Shown piece after piece: positions 25,045-33,807 of a stretch of DNA of 64,000 nt (positions within the stretch are counted from its first letter, which is position 1; the number at the start of each line of letters is the position of its first letter). A model generated the notes under the pieces. The model worked only from the letters and a program-made list of their open reading frames with translations. It was not told where the DNA came from and made no database searches. This stretch comes from Lentzea nigeriaca (GTDB taxonomy: Bacteria > Actinomycetota > Actinomycetes > Mycobacteriales > Pseudonocardiaceae), in the NCBI RefSeq assembly GCF_016907955.1, contig NZ_JAFBCX010000017.1, forward strand, positions 62,001 to 126,000. The letters run 5' to 3'. A program made the translations under genes and the position numbers.

Positions 25045-26583
25045 ATGTCGCTGCTGCCACTCGACCGTCGCGCCCAGGAGACCCCAGCCGAACCCGCCCT
25101 GGTGGACGACTGGGGAGTGCTGTCCTGGTCCGGGCTCGCCGACCAGGTGAGTCGGGCGGCGGCACGGCTGCTGGAGATCGCCCCCGGCCCTCACGACCGG
25201 GTCGTCGTGCTGGGCGACAACGCCATACCGACGGTGGTGGCCCATCTGGCCGGACTGCGCGCCGGTGTGGGGACCGTGGCCGCGTCCCGGCATCTGACGC
25301 CGGGCGAGCTCGTGGACCAGATCATCGACGCGGGGGCGACCGGGATCATCGCCGGCCCCGCCGGGGCGGGTGCCGCCCTGGACGCGGCCAGGGAACTGGG
25401 CCTCCCGCTGGTGATGCACGGCACTCCCGCGATCGGGCACGCCTTCGACTGGGACCTGTGGCTGGCGGCCACGCCCGCCGGCCGCTCGGTTCCCGCGGAC
25501 CGGCCCGCCCGGCCACCCCTCGTCTACACCTCGGGAACCACGGGCCGGGCACGCGGCACCGAGGTGCGCTGGGTGACCGGCCCGGTCGCCGACAGCGCCG
25601 CGTATCTGGCCGCGATGGCCGCCCGGCCCGGATTCCCGCCGGGACCGCACGTGGTGTGCGGCCCGCTGCAGCACAACGCGCCGCTGACGTCGCTGCGGCA
25701 CCTTGTGGCCGGTCAGCCGGTGGTCGTCCTCGGCAGATACGACCCGGCGACATTCCTGAGCCGCGTCGCGAAGTGGCGGGTCACCTCCACCGTCATGGTG
25801 CCCACCCACTTCCAACGGCTGCTCGCCCTGCCGGAAGAGGTACGTGCGCGGTACGACGTCTCCAGCCTCACCCAGGTGTCCCACACGGGATCCGCGTGCC
25901 CGCCGGACGTGAAGCGGGCCATGATCGAGTGGTTCGGCCCGGTGCTGACCGAGTCGTACGGCGCGAGCGAGGCGGGCACCGTGGCCCGCATCAGCAGCAC
26001 CGAGTGGCTCGAACACCCCGGCTCGGTGGGACGCGCCCAACCCCCGTTCGAGGTCCTGGTGACCGATGACGACGGCCGGCCGCTGCCGCCCGGCGAACGG
26101 GGACTGCTCGCCTTCCGCGCGCCCGAGGACCGGGGCGTTCGCTACCACGCCGACCCGGACAAGACGAAGGCCGCCTATCTCTCCCCCGGCGTCTTCACCC
26201 TCGGCGACATCGGCTACGTCGACGCGAACGGCTACATCTTCATCACCGACCGAGCCGCGGACGTCGTGGTCTCCGGTGGTGTCAACCTGTACCCGGCGGA
26301 GAGCGAGGCGGTGCTGCGGCAGCACCCGGCGGTCGCCGAGGTCGCGGCCATCGGCGTGCCCGACCCGGACTTCGGCGAGTCGCTTCGGGCGCTGGTCGTG
26401 GCAGCCGTGGACGGGACGCGGGCCGAGGAACTGGACCGGTTCTGCCGCGATCGGCTGGCCGCCTACAAGTGCCCGAAGACCTACGAGTTCGTTCCTGAGC
26501 TCCTGCGCAACGCGATGGGCAAGGTCGACAAACGCGCGATGCGCCGGCCCTACTGGCGCTCCGAGCGGACCATCGCGGGCTGA
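25045..26583 (+). CDS. AMP-forming acyl-CoA synthetase/ligase
   Basis: A 512-residue ANL-superfamily ligase that would activate a carboxylic acid to its CoA thioester. Motifs in order: P-loop YTSGTTGRARGTE (about residue 160), TESYGASEAG (A5, about residue 305), GDIGYVDANGYIFITDR (A7/A8) and the C-terminal NAMGKVDKR with the catalytic Lys. GGAGGAG precedes ATG 25045. It leads the plus-strand set with phosphatase, thiolase and reductase. It probably acts after oxidation of the substrate to an acid. Confidence 0.93.
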   Translation: MSLLPLDRRAQETPAEPALVDDWGVLSWSGLADQVSRAAARLLEIAPGPHDRVVVLGDNAIPTVVAHLAGLRAGVGTVAASRHLTPGELVDQIIDAGATGIIAGPAGAGAALDAARELGLPLVMHGTPAIGHAFDWDLWLAATPAGRSVPADRPARPPLVYTSGTTGRARGTEVRWVTGPVADSAAYLAAMAARPGFPPGPHVVCGPLQHNAPLTSLRHLVAGQPVVVLGRYDPATFLSRVAKWRVTSTVMVPTHFQRLLALPEEVRARYDVSSLTQVSHTGSACPPDVKRAMIEWFGPVLTESYGASEAGTVARISSTEWLEHPGSVGRAQPPFEVLVTDDDGRPLPPGERGLLAFRAPEDRGVRYHADPDKTKAAYLSPGVFTLGDIGYVDANGYIFITDRAADVVVSGGVNLYPAESEAVLRQHPAVAEVAAIGVPDPDFGESLRALVVAAVDGTRAEELDRFCRDRLAAYKCPKTYEFVPELLRNAMGKVDKRAMRRPYWRSERTIAG

Positions 26584-26651
26584 GCCGGGCCGAGAACCGC
26601 CGACAACCGCCGACCCCTCGCCCCGAACAACATCGACCTTAGGGATCAGTC

Positions 26652-27257
26652 ATGACCGAACTCCTGCTCATCCGGCACGGCCTCCCGCTGGCAGGCGTGT
26701 ACGACCCGGGGCTGTCGCCGGAGGGCACCGCGCAGGCCGAGCGCCTCGCCGCCTGGCTGGTGCACGAGGATGTCGACGCCCTGTACACCAGCCCGTTCCG
26801 CCGTGCCCGCGAGACGGTGGCTCCCCTGGAACGGCTCACCGGCATGACCGCAACCGTGCTGGACGACCTGCGCGAGTGGGACACGGACGTCTCACACCCC
26901 TACACGCCACCCGAGCAGATCGGCGCGGACCATCCCCAGGCGGCGGCGCTCGCCGAGGGACGGTACGAGGACTTCGTGCCCGATCTGGACCGTGACGCCT
27001 TCCGCGCGCGTGCCGTACGGGCCATGAACACCATCCTCGACACCCACTCCGGCGGGCGGGTCGCGGCCGTGTGCCACGGCGGCATCACGAACACCTATCT
27101 GGCGACCGTGCTCGGCCTACCCACGATGTTCTGGTTCCACCCCGGCTACACCTCGGTCTGCCGGGTCCGGCGGCTGCCGGGCGGCCGGATCGTTCTGCAC
27201 TCGGTGAACGAGACGGCCCACATGATCGCCGAGCGTGCCGTCGACGCGGTCGCCTGA
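26652..27257 (+). CDS. histidine phosphatase superfamily protein
   Basis: A 201-residue phosphoglycerate-mutase-like phosphatase. The phosphorylated His is in LLIRHGLP (residues 5-12), a second Arg in YTSPFRRARET, and the second catalytic His in AVCHGGITN (about residue 140). It is cytoplasmic, with no signal peptide. As I recall, in the 4-cresol pathway of Corynebacterium glutamicum (Cre) a phosphatase of this superfamily removes the temporary phosphate after oxidation. Here it lies in the same island as two phospho-His transferases, so the same role is plausible. A housekeeping phosphatase is the alternative. Confidence 0.88.
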   Translation: MTELLLIRHGLPLAGVYDPGLSPEGTAQAERLAAWLVHEDVDALYTSPFRRARETVAPLERLTGMTATVLDDLREWDTDVSHPYTPPEQIGADHPQAAALAEGRYEDFVPDLDRDAFRARAVRAMNTILDTHSGGRVAAVCHGGITNTYLATVLGLPTMFWFHPGYTSVCRVRRLPGGRIVLHSVNETAHMIAERAVDAVA

Positions 27258-27311
27258 CCCCGCCTCTGTCCCCCGGCCCGACCCGACCCACTCCCCCAGG
27301 AGGTCCCGGCC

Positions 27312-28502
27312 ATGCCCGGATCCGTCATCGTCGCCGGAGTCAGAACGCCCATCGGCAGACTGATGGGCACCCTGAGCACCGCGTCCGCCGTCGACCTCGG
27401 CGCCCATGCCATCAGCGCGGCACTGAACGCCGTGCACCTGGACCCGGCCGCGGTGGAGGCGGTCGTCATGGGCCATGTCGTCCAGGCCGGGGCCGGCCCC
27501 AATCCGGCACGGCAGGCCGCGATCCGTGCCGGAGTTCCGTTCTCCGTCCCCGCGAGCACCGTCAACAAGCTTTGTCTGTCGGGTCTGCACGCCATCGCCC
27601 TGGCCGACCTCATGATCGCGTCGGGCCGTCACGAGGTGGTCGTCGCAGGCGGCATGGAGTCCATGTCGGGCGCTCCGCACCTGTTGCGCGGAGCGCGCAC
27701 CGGCTGGAAGTACGGTGCGGCCGCCGTCGAGGACGCTCTCGACCGTGACGCCCTCGTCTGCGCCTTCGACGGCGTCTCCATGGGCGTGGCCACCGAGCGG
27801 TACCAGCAGCCGTTCGCCCTGACCCGCGAGGAGCAGGACGAGTACAGCGCGCTCTCCCACCGACGGGCCGCCCGCGCCCAGGAGTCCGGCGCGCTGACCG
27901 ACGAGATCGTCCCCTTCACGGTGACGGGACGGCGCGGCGAGACGGTGGTGGACACCGACGAGGGCGTGCGGCCGGGAAGCACCGCCGACGGCCTGGGGCG
28001 CCTGAGACCCGCCTTCTCCGGCGGGGGCACCATCACCGCGGGCAACTCCTCGCAGCTCTCCGACGGCGCCGCGGCCGTCGTCGTGATGAGCGCCGAACGC
28101 GCCCGGCGGGAGGGCCTGGCCCCGCTCGCCGAGATCGGCGCCTACGGCACAGTCGCGGGCCCCGACCCCTCCCTGCTGGTTCAGCCGGCGGGCGCGGTCC
28201 GCGACGCCCTGTCCCGGGACGGCCGGTTCAAGGCCGCCGACCTGGACCTGTTCGAGATCAACGAGGCGTTCGCCGGAGTGGCCCTCGCCTCCGTACGAGA
28301 GCTGGACATTCCCTTGGAGAAGGTGAACGTCAACGGCGGCGCCATCGCCCTCGGCCACCCCGTCGGCATGACGGGTGCCCGCCTGGTGCTGACCCTCGCG
28401 GCGGAGCTGCGGCGGCGCGGCGGCGGTACCGGGGCGGCGGCCCTGTGCGGGGGCGGCGGCCAGGGCGACGCGCTGCTGCTGCACGTGCCGGCGCAGGCCT
28501 GA
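27312..28502 (+). CDS. acetyl-CoA acetyltransferase (thiolase)
   Basis: A 396-residue classical thiolase with all catalytic motifs: nucleophile Cys in STVNKLCLSG (about residue 89), NEAFAGVAL, His in GGAIALGHPVGMTGAR (about residue 350) and Cys in LCGGGGQGDAL. Expected to cleave a 3-oxoacyl-CoA to acetyl-CoA and a shortened acyl-CoA. CAGGAGG precedes ATG 27312. It lies 54 bp after the phosphatase and 19 bp before the reductase, so one operon is likely. Confidence 0.95.
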   Translation: MPGSVIVAGVRTPIGRLMGTLSTASAVDLGAHAISAALNAVHLDPAAVEAVVMGHVVQAGAGPNPARQAAIRAGVPFSVPASTVNKLCLSGLHAIALADLMIASGRHEVVVAGGMESMSGAPHLLRGARTGWKYGAAAVEDALDRDALVCAFDGVSMGVATERYQQPFALTREEQDEYSALSHRRAARAQESGALTDEIVPFTVTGRRGETVVDTDEGVRPGSTADGLGRLRPAFSGGGTITAGNSSQLSDGAAAVVVMSAERARREGLAPLAEIGAYGTVAGPDPSLLVQPAGAVRDALSRDGRFKAADLDLFEINEAFAGVALASVRELDIPLEKVNVNGGAIALGHPVGMTGARLVLTLAAELRRRGGGTGAAALCGGGGQGDALLLHVPAQA

Positions 28503-28521
28503 ATCCCGGAGCTGATGCGCG

Positions 28522-29490
28522 ATGAACGACCAACCACCCCTGGCCGAGACGATCCTCACCGTGGCGACCCGCGCCTCCGCAGCCGACGGAGTCGTCTCCC
28601 TCACCCTGCGCCGCTCGGACGGCGAGGCACTCCCAGCCTGGACGCCGGGTGCCCACATCGACGTAGTCCTGGACAGCGACGACGGCGACCTGATCCGTCA
28701 GTACTCCCTGTGCGGGCGCCCGGAGGAACGCGAGGCCTGGCAGATCGCCGTGCTGCGCGAGCCGCAGGGCCGCGGCGGCTCCGCGTACGTCCACGACCAC
28801 GTGCGCGAAGGCAGTACCGTCCGGGTCCGCGGCCCACGGAACAACTTCCCGCTGCGGCCCGCCCCACGCCATCTGTTCGTCGCAGGCGGCGTCGGTATCA
28901 CCCCGATCCTGCCCATGGTCGAGGCCGCCGAGGCCGCGGGGACCGACTGGCGTCTGCTGTACGGCGGCCGCACCCGCACCAGCATGGCGTTCCTGGAGCG
29001 TCTCGCCCCGTACGGGGACCGTGTGCTGATTCGCCCTCAGGACGAGTACGGCCTGCTGGACCTCGCCGCCTTCCTCGGTCCACCGGAGCCGGACACGCTG
29101 GTGCACGCCTGCGGTCCCGAACCCCTGCTGCGGGCCGTACAGGAGAAGTCCGCGGACTGGCCGCCGGGCACGCTGGGCGTCGAGCGGTTCGCCCCGGCCG
29201 AGGCGGCCGGGGCCGGTCCGGCCCAGGCCTTCGAGGTGGAGCTCGCCCGTTCCGGGCTCACCCTCACCGTGCCGCCGGACCGCTCGGTGCTCGAAGCCGT
29301 GGAGGAGGCCGGTGTCGCGGTGGCCTTCTCCTGCCGGGAGGGCACATGCGGTACCTGCGAGACCGACGTGCTCGACGGCAGGCCCGACCACCGCGACTCC
29401 CTGCTGTCCGAGGACGAGCGCGCCACCGGCGACACCATGCTCATCTGCGTGTCACGTTCGTGCGGGCCTCGTCTGGTTCTCGACCTGTGA
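28522..29490 (+). CDS. FMN/[2Fe-2S] oxygenase reductase (VanB/phthalate dioxygenase reductase type)
   Basis: A 322-residue class IA oxygenase reductase. An N-terminal flavin domain carries RQYSLCG (about residue 56), a central NAD domain carries VAGGVGITPILPM (about residue 115), and a C-terminal plant-type ferredoxin domain carries C-x4-C-x2-C in CREGTCGTC plus a distal Cys in LICVSRS. It would transfer electrons from NAD(P)H to one or both Rieske oxygenases of the island. It starts 20 bp after the thiolase and is the last intact gene of the catabolic block. Confidence 0.94.
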   Translation: MNDQPPLAETILTVATRASAADGVVSLTLRRSDGEALPAWTPGAHIDVVLDSDDGDLIRQYSLCGRPEEREAWQIAVLREPQGRGGSAYVHDHVREGSTVRVRGPRNNFPLRPAPRHLFVAGGVGITPILPMVEAAEAAGTDWRLLYGGRTRTSMAFLERLAPYGDRVLIRPQDEYGLLDLAAFLGPPEPDTLVHACGPEPLLRAVQEKSADWPPGTLGVERFAPAEAAGAGPAQAFEVELARSGLTLTVPPDRSVLEAVEEAGVAVAFSCREGTCGTCETDVLDGRPDHRDSLLSEDERATGDTMLICVSRSCGPRLVLDL

Positions 29491-29658
29491 GCAGTGGGGC
29501 TCCCTCACCCTCCCTCTGCCGCTGCTCACATCGCCGTCGCCTCCAGCACTTCCTGAACGGCCGGTGCCGGTGATGCCGAGCACCGGCGTGACCCGTGCCG
29601 CCGTCGTCACCAACCGACGAGTTGGTGCGCCGCTTCCACGTCGACCCAGCAGGACAAG

Positions 29659-29736
29659 ATGCGGATCGCGGTCGACCCGACCCTGTGCCGCTCGAAAGTC
29701 GTCACCGCTGCTGGAGCGAGGGCGTCACCGTCTTGA
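29659..29736 (+). pseudogene. possible N-terminal remnant of a 3Fe-4S/4Fe-4S ferredoxin
   Basis: A 25-codon frame beginning MRIAVDPTLCRSK resembles the start of the small ferredoxins that serve actinomycete P450s (MRIxVDxxxC), and then runs out of similarity and stops. The match is short. It marks the point where the ordered catabolic genes end. I see no other gene between 29491 and 29748. Confidence 0.3.
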
Positions 29737-29748
29737 GAGCATGGCCGG

Positions 29749-29800
29749 GTGATCGTGTCCCTGCTGTACGAAGGTGACCCGCAGGCCGACCAGCTGCGCG
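29749..29800 (+). pseudogene. possible 5' remnant of an integrase-core transposase
   Basis: GTG 29749 opens VIVSLLY and, after a frameshift, KVTRR. This resembles the start of a widespread Streptomyces integrase-core (IS3-like) protein that I recall as beginning IVSLLYKVTRKLL. Only about 12 residues match, so the call is tentative. The following 29801-30070 shows no gene I can support. Confidence 0.25.
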
Positions 29801-30070
29801 CACGTCAGGACCACGTCGTGAAGTTCTTGCACACCTCGGACTGTAAGCGGCCGCGGTCGCCTCATCGACAATGCTGCGGGCTCATCACCTTCTCGAACCT
29901 GAACATGCGATCGGTCCCGTCCCCGTCCTGCGAATCGCCCGGCGAGGCCCGGTACGTCTTCATGCCGCTCCGTTCCACAATGGAATCGGCGGCGACGTGG
30001 GTCCGACCGTCTCGTGAGAGCACGCACGACAATCACCGGCTCGCGGTCGAGCGAGCCGGCCCGTCGGGCA

Positions 30071-31531
30071 TCAGCGAGTTTCAGCCGCGCACTTGACGTC
30101 ACTCGGACGTTGTCCGCCGAGCAGGTACTCGGTCACCTTGTCGTTGGCGCACTTGTTCTTGCCGAGCAGGTAGGCGCCGTGCCCGCCTTGGTCGACGGTG
30201 ATCATCGCGGCCCGGTCGCCGAACGCGCGGCGCGTCGAGTGGGCGCCGACGAGCGGCGTGGCGGGGTCGCGCTCGTTCTGCACCATGAGGACGTTGCGCG
30301 GTCCGCGATCGGACGGCAGCACCTGCTTCTCCACCGGCTTGGGCCAGAACGCGCATGGGTAGATATTCGCCCCTGCGGCACCGAACATCGGATACCGGAC
30401 GCGGTCCACGGCGACGTTGCGCTCGTAAATGCTGACAGACGAAGGCCACTGGGAGTCGCCGCAGATCACGTGCAGGCGGCCGGAGATCAGGCTTTCCATG
30501 CGCGGGACCTCCGGTACCTCCTGGGGTGGCAGCGGCTGGTCGTTGTCGAGCGCCTTCCACTGCGCGGCCATCTTCGAGAACGCCGCGTCACCGGTGGCGT
30601 AGAGGCCGCCGAACACCAGCATCCGGAACTGCTGACCGGTGAGCCCCTCGACGGACGGCTTCGCGTCCAGCCTGCCCGCGAGGTCGAAGTACTTGGCGCG
30701 CACCTCGTGCGGCGTGGTGCCCAGCCCGTACTCGGGGTGTGCCGCCGCCCACTTCGCGAAGTCCGGGAACGTGTCCTCCACGCCGCGGCCGTGCATGCGG
30801 CCACCCTCGACGTCCCAGCCACCCTCGGGGAGGTTGCTGTCGATCACGACGCGGTCGCTGGTCCTCGGGAACAGCGTGGCGTAGACAGAGCCCAGGTACG
30901 TGCCGTACGAGTAGCCGAGGAACGAGGCCTTCTTCTCACCCAGTGCGGCGCGGACGCGGTCCAGGTCGCGGGCGATGTTCGCCGTTGTGTTGTACGGCAG
31001 TTCGTCGGCGGTCGACGACTTGAGGCACTGCTGTGCCATCGTCTTGACCTCCTCAGCGCGCTTGGGCACATCGGCCTGCGTCACGGCGTACGGCGGCACA
31101 CTGCCCGCGGCCATCTGCGCATCGGTCAGGTCGCACGTGGCAGGCGAGCTGTAGCCGATGCCGCGCGGGTCCATGCCGATCACGTCGTACACGTCCAGCA
31201 CGCTCTGCGGCATTCCCATTGTCTTCAGGAAGACCGGGAACGTCAGGCCCTCACTCGGCCCGCCGGGGTTGGTCAGCAGGATGCCTTTGCGCTTCTCCGG
31301 GCTCTTGCTCGCCAGCCGGGTGATCATCACCTCGGTCTGGCGGCCTTCCGGCTTGCGGTAGTCGAGCGGCACCCGGAGCTTTCCGCACTCCAGTCCGGGA
31401 AGCGCCACGTCAGCGGGACACGTGACCCACTGCACCTGCTTCACGAGTGGTGCGGCGGACGCCACCCCCGTTACCGCCACCAGCGCTGCGGCGGCGGTCA
31501 CGACCGCGGCCAGCGACAACGCTTTTCGCAT
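30071..31531 (-). CDS. secreted alpha/beta-hydrolase, tripeptidyl aminopeptidase-like
   Basis: A 486-residue exported hydrolase of the SlpD/SlpE/tripeptidyl-aminopeptidase family. A signal peptide is evident at residues 1-26 (MRKALSLAAVVTAAAALVAV, ending ASAAP). It shows LTNPGGPSEG, DPRGIGYS, the nucleophile elbow GYSYGTYLG (Ser about residue 190), NERDPATPL with the acid Asp, and GGHGAYL with the catalytic His. These enzymes trim peptides outside the cell; some inactivate antibiotics or release drugs from propeptides. GGGGAGG precedes ATG 31531. It stands just downstream of a MerR regulator gene on the same strand. Confidence 0.9.
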   Translation of the reverse strand: MRKALSLAAVVTAAAALVAVTGVASAAPLVKQVQWVTCPADVALPGLECGKLRVPLDYRKPEGRQTEVMITRLASKSPEKRKGILLTNPGGPSEGLTFPVFLKTMGMPQSVLDVYDVIGMDPRGIGYSSPATCDLTDAQMAAGSVPPYAVTQADVPKRAEEVKTMAQQCLKSSTADELPYNTTANIARDLDRVRAALGEKKASFLGYSYGTYLGSVYATLFPRTSDRVVIDSNLPEGGWDVEGGRMHGRGVEDTFPDFAKWAAAHPEYGLGTTPHEVRAKYFDLAGRLDAKPSVEGLTGQQFRMLVFGGLYATGDAAFSKMAAQWKALDNDQPLPPQEVPEVPRMESLISGRLHVICGDSQWPSSVSIYERNVAVDRVRYPMFGAAGANIYPCAFWPKPVEKQVLPSDRGPRNVLMVQNERDPATPLVGAHSTRRAFGDRAAMITVDQGGHGAYLLGKNKCANDKVTEYLLGGQRPSDVKCAAETR

Positions 31532-31584
31532 TAGCAAATACCTCCCCGACGGCGCGCCCCTTCGGCGTGCCAAACCGATGAATG

Positions 31585-32301
31585 TCAGCCGTTCATGCGG
31601 ATCAGGACGTCGATCTGGGCCTTGTTGTAGAGCTCGACCACGACCTTGGCCATCGTCTGCATCGCGAACTTCTCGCCCCGCGGCGAATCGCCGTACATGC
31701 CGACGGCATCCGGGAACGCCGCACGCATCTCCTGCACGTACGGGAGCGCGCTCATGCGGTCGGCCAGGCGTTGGCGAGTCTCCTCGTCCGCGTCCGCGGG
31801 CAGGTTGTCGAACTCCGCGATCGCGATGTCCTTCGAGTGGCCCTTCAACACCTCGTTGTAGGTGGCCAACGCCTCCGGTGAGAGCAACTGAGCGATCACG
31901 ACGGTCGCCGCGCGGTCTTGCGGGGACAGGTTCGCCTCCGCGACCGTCGCCGCGATGTCGGGCGGCAGGTCGGTCGGCGCCCCCTGGCGCAGGATCAACG
32001 CCAGTTCGACGCGGATCCGTTGCAGCCGCTCGATCGTCGCGGCCAGCTCGGCGTCGAGCACGCGCAACGCCTCGCCGGGATGTTCGTCCCCGTCACCGAG
32101 TTCCGCGATCTGTGCGAGCGACAGCCCGAGATCGGTGAGACGCCTGATCCTCAGTACCCGCACGAGATGGGTCACGCCATAGCTCTTATAGCCGTTGGCG
32201 CGGCGTTCCGGCTCGGCGAGCAGGCCCACGTCGTGGTAGTGCCTGATCGTGCGCAACGTCGTGCCGGCGAGTTCGGCCAGCTGGCTGGTGCTCCACCCCA
32301 C
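31585..32301 (-). CDS. MerR-family transcriptional regulator
   Basis: A 238-residue regulator with an N-terminal MerR winged helix (WSTSQLAELAGTTLRTIRHY, residues about 3-22, then GLLAEPERRANGYKSY) and a long helical C-terminal domain without cysteines, like the TipA-type or multidrug-binding group. GTG 32301 follows GGAGGG. It lies 53 bp upstream of the peptidase gene and may control it. Confidence 0.9.
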   Translation of the reverse strand: MGWSTSQLAELAGTTLRTIRHYHDVGLLAEPERRANGYKSYGVTHLVRVLRIRRLTDLGLSLAQIAELGDGDEHPGEALRVLDAELAATIERLQRIRVELALILRQGAPTDLPPDIAATVAEANLSPQDRAATVVIAQLLSPEALATYNEVLKGHSKDIAIAEFDNLPADADEETRQRLADRMSALPYVQEMRAAFPDAVGMYGDSPRGEKFAMQTMAKVVVELYNKAQIDVLIRMNG

Positions 32302-32567
32302 GACGTTCCCTCCGTTCGGTCTCTGACACGACCAAGTTGAAACCATGCCGCTACGGCATGGTCAAGGCAGACCGGATCTTCGTGGTTCATGTGGGCAACT
32401 CGCGGATCCGTCCAACTCACGAGTTGCGAGATCCGGTCGGCGAAGGACTGCGCGGAGGATGCATCGGCGCCACGTCGTCATAGTGAATCTGCAGGCGTTG
32501 CTCGCGGACTTGATCGACCGGCTCCTCGCCCACACCTTCTTCTACGGGTCCAGCGGTCCGCACAAAC

Positions 32568-32790
32568 AAACAGATGTGGCAGTGCCTCGAGCAGGTGGTC
32601 TTCTCGGACGTAGAGGTTCCGCGGTTCGCCTTCGGAACGTCGCTTGGCGCTGGTGAAGCCATGCCGGCATCGATACCCCGCTCGCCCATGAACCCAGTGC
32701 CCGTCCATTCGCCGGCCACAACGCCCGCACACGACGAGTCGACGTCCTCCCGGTGCAGCCGCCTTCAGCGTGCAGCTCGCTCGTTGTCGC
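32568..32790 (-). pseudogene. remnant of a large serine recombinase (zinc-ribbon region)
   Basis: The minus strand encodes RLVVCGRCGRRMDGHWVHGR, then YRCRHG and NLYVREDHLLEAL. This is the recombinase zinc beta-ribbon region (CxxC...C) common in actinomycete serine integrases. No catalytic N-terminal domain or start is present, and the frame is broken on both sides. It is a leftover of an integrative element. The rest of 32302-32796 holds nothing else I can identify. Confidence 0.65.
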
Positions 32791-32796
32791 GGTTGC

Positions 32797-33228
32797 ATGG
32801 TTCTCATGGCTCCGCTTCCGATCCGTGATCGCGCAGGCAACGCGTTGGTGGAGTTTCGTCTCGTCACCGATATGGAGTTGGAGCACCTGGGTGATCGGGT
32901 GGGCATTCCGGCGGCCGTGGTAGTGGTCGAGCACGCGGACCGCATACTCCTGATGTTCGACAGTTGGCGGAAGCAGTGGGAACTCCCGGGAGGAGCACGC
33001 GAGCCGGGCGAGACGCCGCGTCAGACCGCGGTCCGGGAGCTGCACGAAGAGACCGGCATCCACGGAGTGCAACCGGACGGCGTCGCGGTAGCCGAGTTCG
33101 ATCTCATCAACCCGGACCGGCACGAACTGCTCGCCGTCTACCGGGTCCGGCTCCAGGCCGCGCCCAGCCTGCTGGTCAACGCCGAGGCGCTCGACTTCCT
33201 GTGGTGGCCACCGTCGGTGAGGACATGA
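32797..33228 (+). CDS. NUDIX hydrolase, possibly frameshifted at the 3' end
   Basis: A small NUDIX pyrophosphohydrolase. The NUDIX box GxxxxxExxxxxxxREUxEExGU is complete in GAREPGETPRQTAVRELHEE, then TGI (about residues 68-90). The frame stops at 33228 after FLWWPPSVRT. In the next frame the sequence continues VGEDMTPLDAEIARRV to 33281, which is the C-terminus I would expect for this family, so a frameshift near 33210-33215 is likely. No clear ribosome-binding site; ATG 32797 is provisional. Probably non-housekeeping, since it sits among gene remnants. Confidence 0.7.
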   Translation: MVLMAPLPIRDRAGNALVEFRLVTDMELEHLGDRVGIPAAVVVVEHADRILLMFDSWRKQWELPGGAREPGETPRQTAVRELHEETGIHGVQPDGVAVAEFDLINPDRHELLAVYRVRLQAAPSLLVNAEALDFLWWPPSVRT

Positions 33229-33300
33229 CCCCGCTCGACGCCGAGATCGCCAGACGCGTCACCCACTCCTCGACCGAGTGAAAACGACCAGACCAGACCG

Positions 33301-33450
33301 CGAGTGCTGACGAAGGTCCTGGAGAAGCTCGGGTTCGCGCGTGAAGGGACGTTGCGGGAAGACTGCGTCGTAAACGGCGACGTATCGGACTCGTGGGTGT
33401 ACGAGCTGCTCAGGCGAAAGCCCTCACCTGAACCCGTACCCGCGCGCTGA
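33301..33450 (+). pseudogene. C-terminal remnant of a GNAT (RimJ/RimL-type) acetyltransferase
   Basis: A 49-residue frame reading VLEKLGFAREGTLREDCV, then SDSWVYELLRR. This is the conserved end of RimJ/RimL-like GNAT acetyltransferases (acetyl-CoA-binding helix and last strands). The N-terminal two thirds are missing, so it is a 5'-truncated gene. It lies 20 bp after the NUDIX frame. Confidence 0.7.
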
Positions 33451-33456
33451 GTCTGG

Positions 33457-33807
33457 TCACAGGTTGTGCGCGATGGGATGAAGCGGCTGATACAAGGGCA
33501 GCTCGGCTCCACTTGGCATCCGTACCGCGGTCAGTCGGCCCCACCGCGCCTCGGTCACCGGTCGAGTTGTTTCGACACCGGCTGCGGCCAGGTCGGTCAG
33601 CACCGTGTCCAGGTCGTCGCACATCAGGTAGAACTCGTGCTGCGGTACCCCGTCGGTCGGGTGGACGGCTACCTCGGCCGGCGGCAGTTTGAAGATCAGC
33701 CATCCGTGTCCGGCATCTACGTGAGGGAACCCAAGGACGTCCGCGATGAAAGCCCGATCCGCCTCGGCGTCCTGGCTGTATAGGATCACATGCGCGCCGC
33801 TGAACAT
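33457..33807 (-). CDS. VOC/glyoxalase-fold protein
   Basis: A 116-residue VOC-superfamily protein with AHVILYSQDAEADRAFIADV at the start and HEFYLMCDDLDTVLTDLAAA in the middle, matching the paired beta-alpha-beta-beta-beta modules. Function could be fosfomycin/bleomycin-type resistance, glyoxalase or other; no specific clue is visible. It ends 6 bp from the convergent GNAT remnant. Confidence 0.8.
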   Translation of the reverse strand: MFSGAHVILYSQDAEADRAFIADVLGFPHVDAGHGWLIFKLPPAEVAVHPTDGVPQHEFYLMCDDLDTVLTDLAAAGVETTRPVTEARWGRLTAVRMPSGAELPLYQPLHPIAHNL

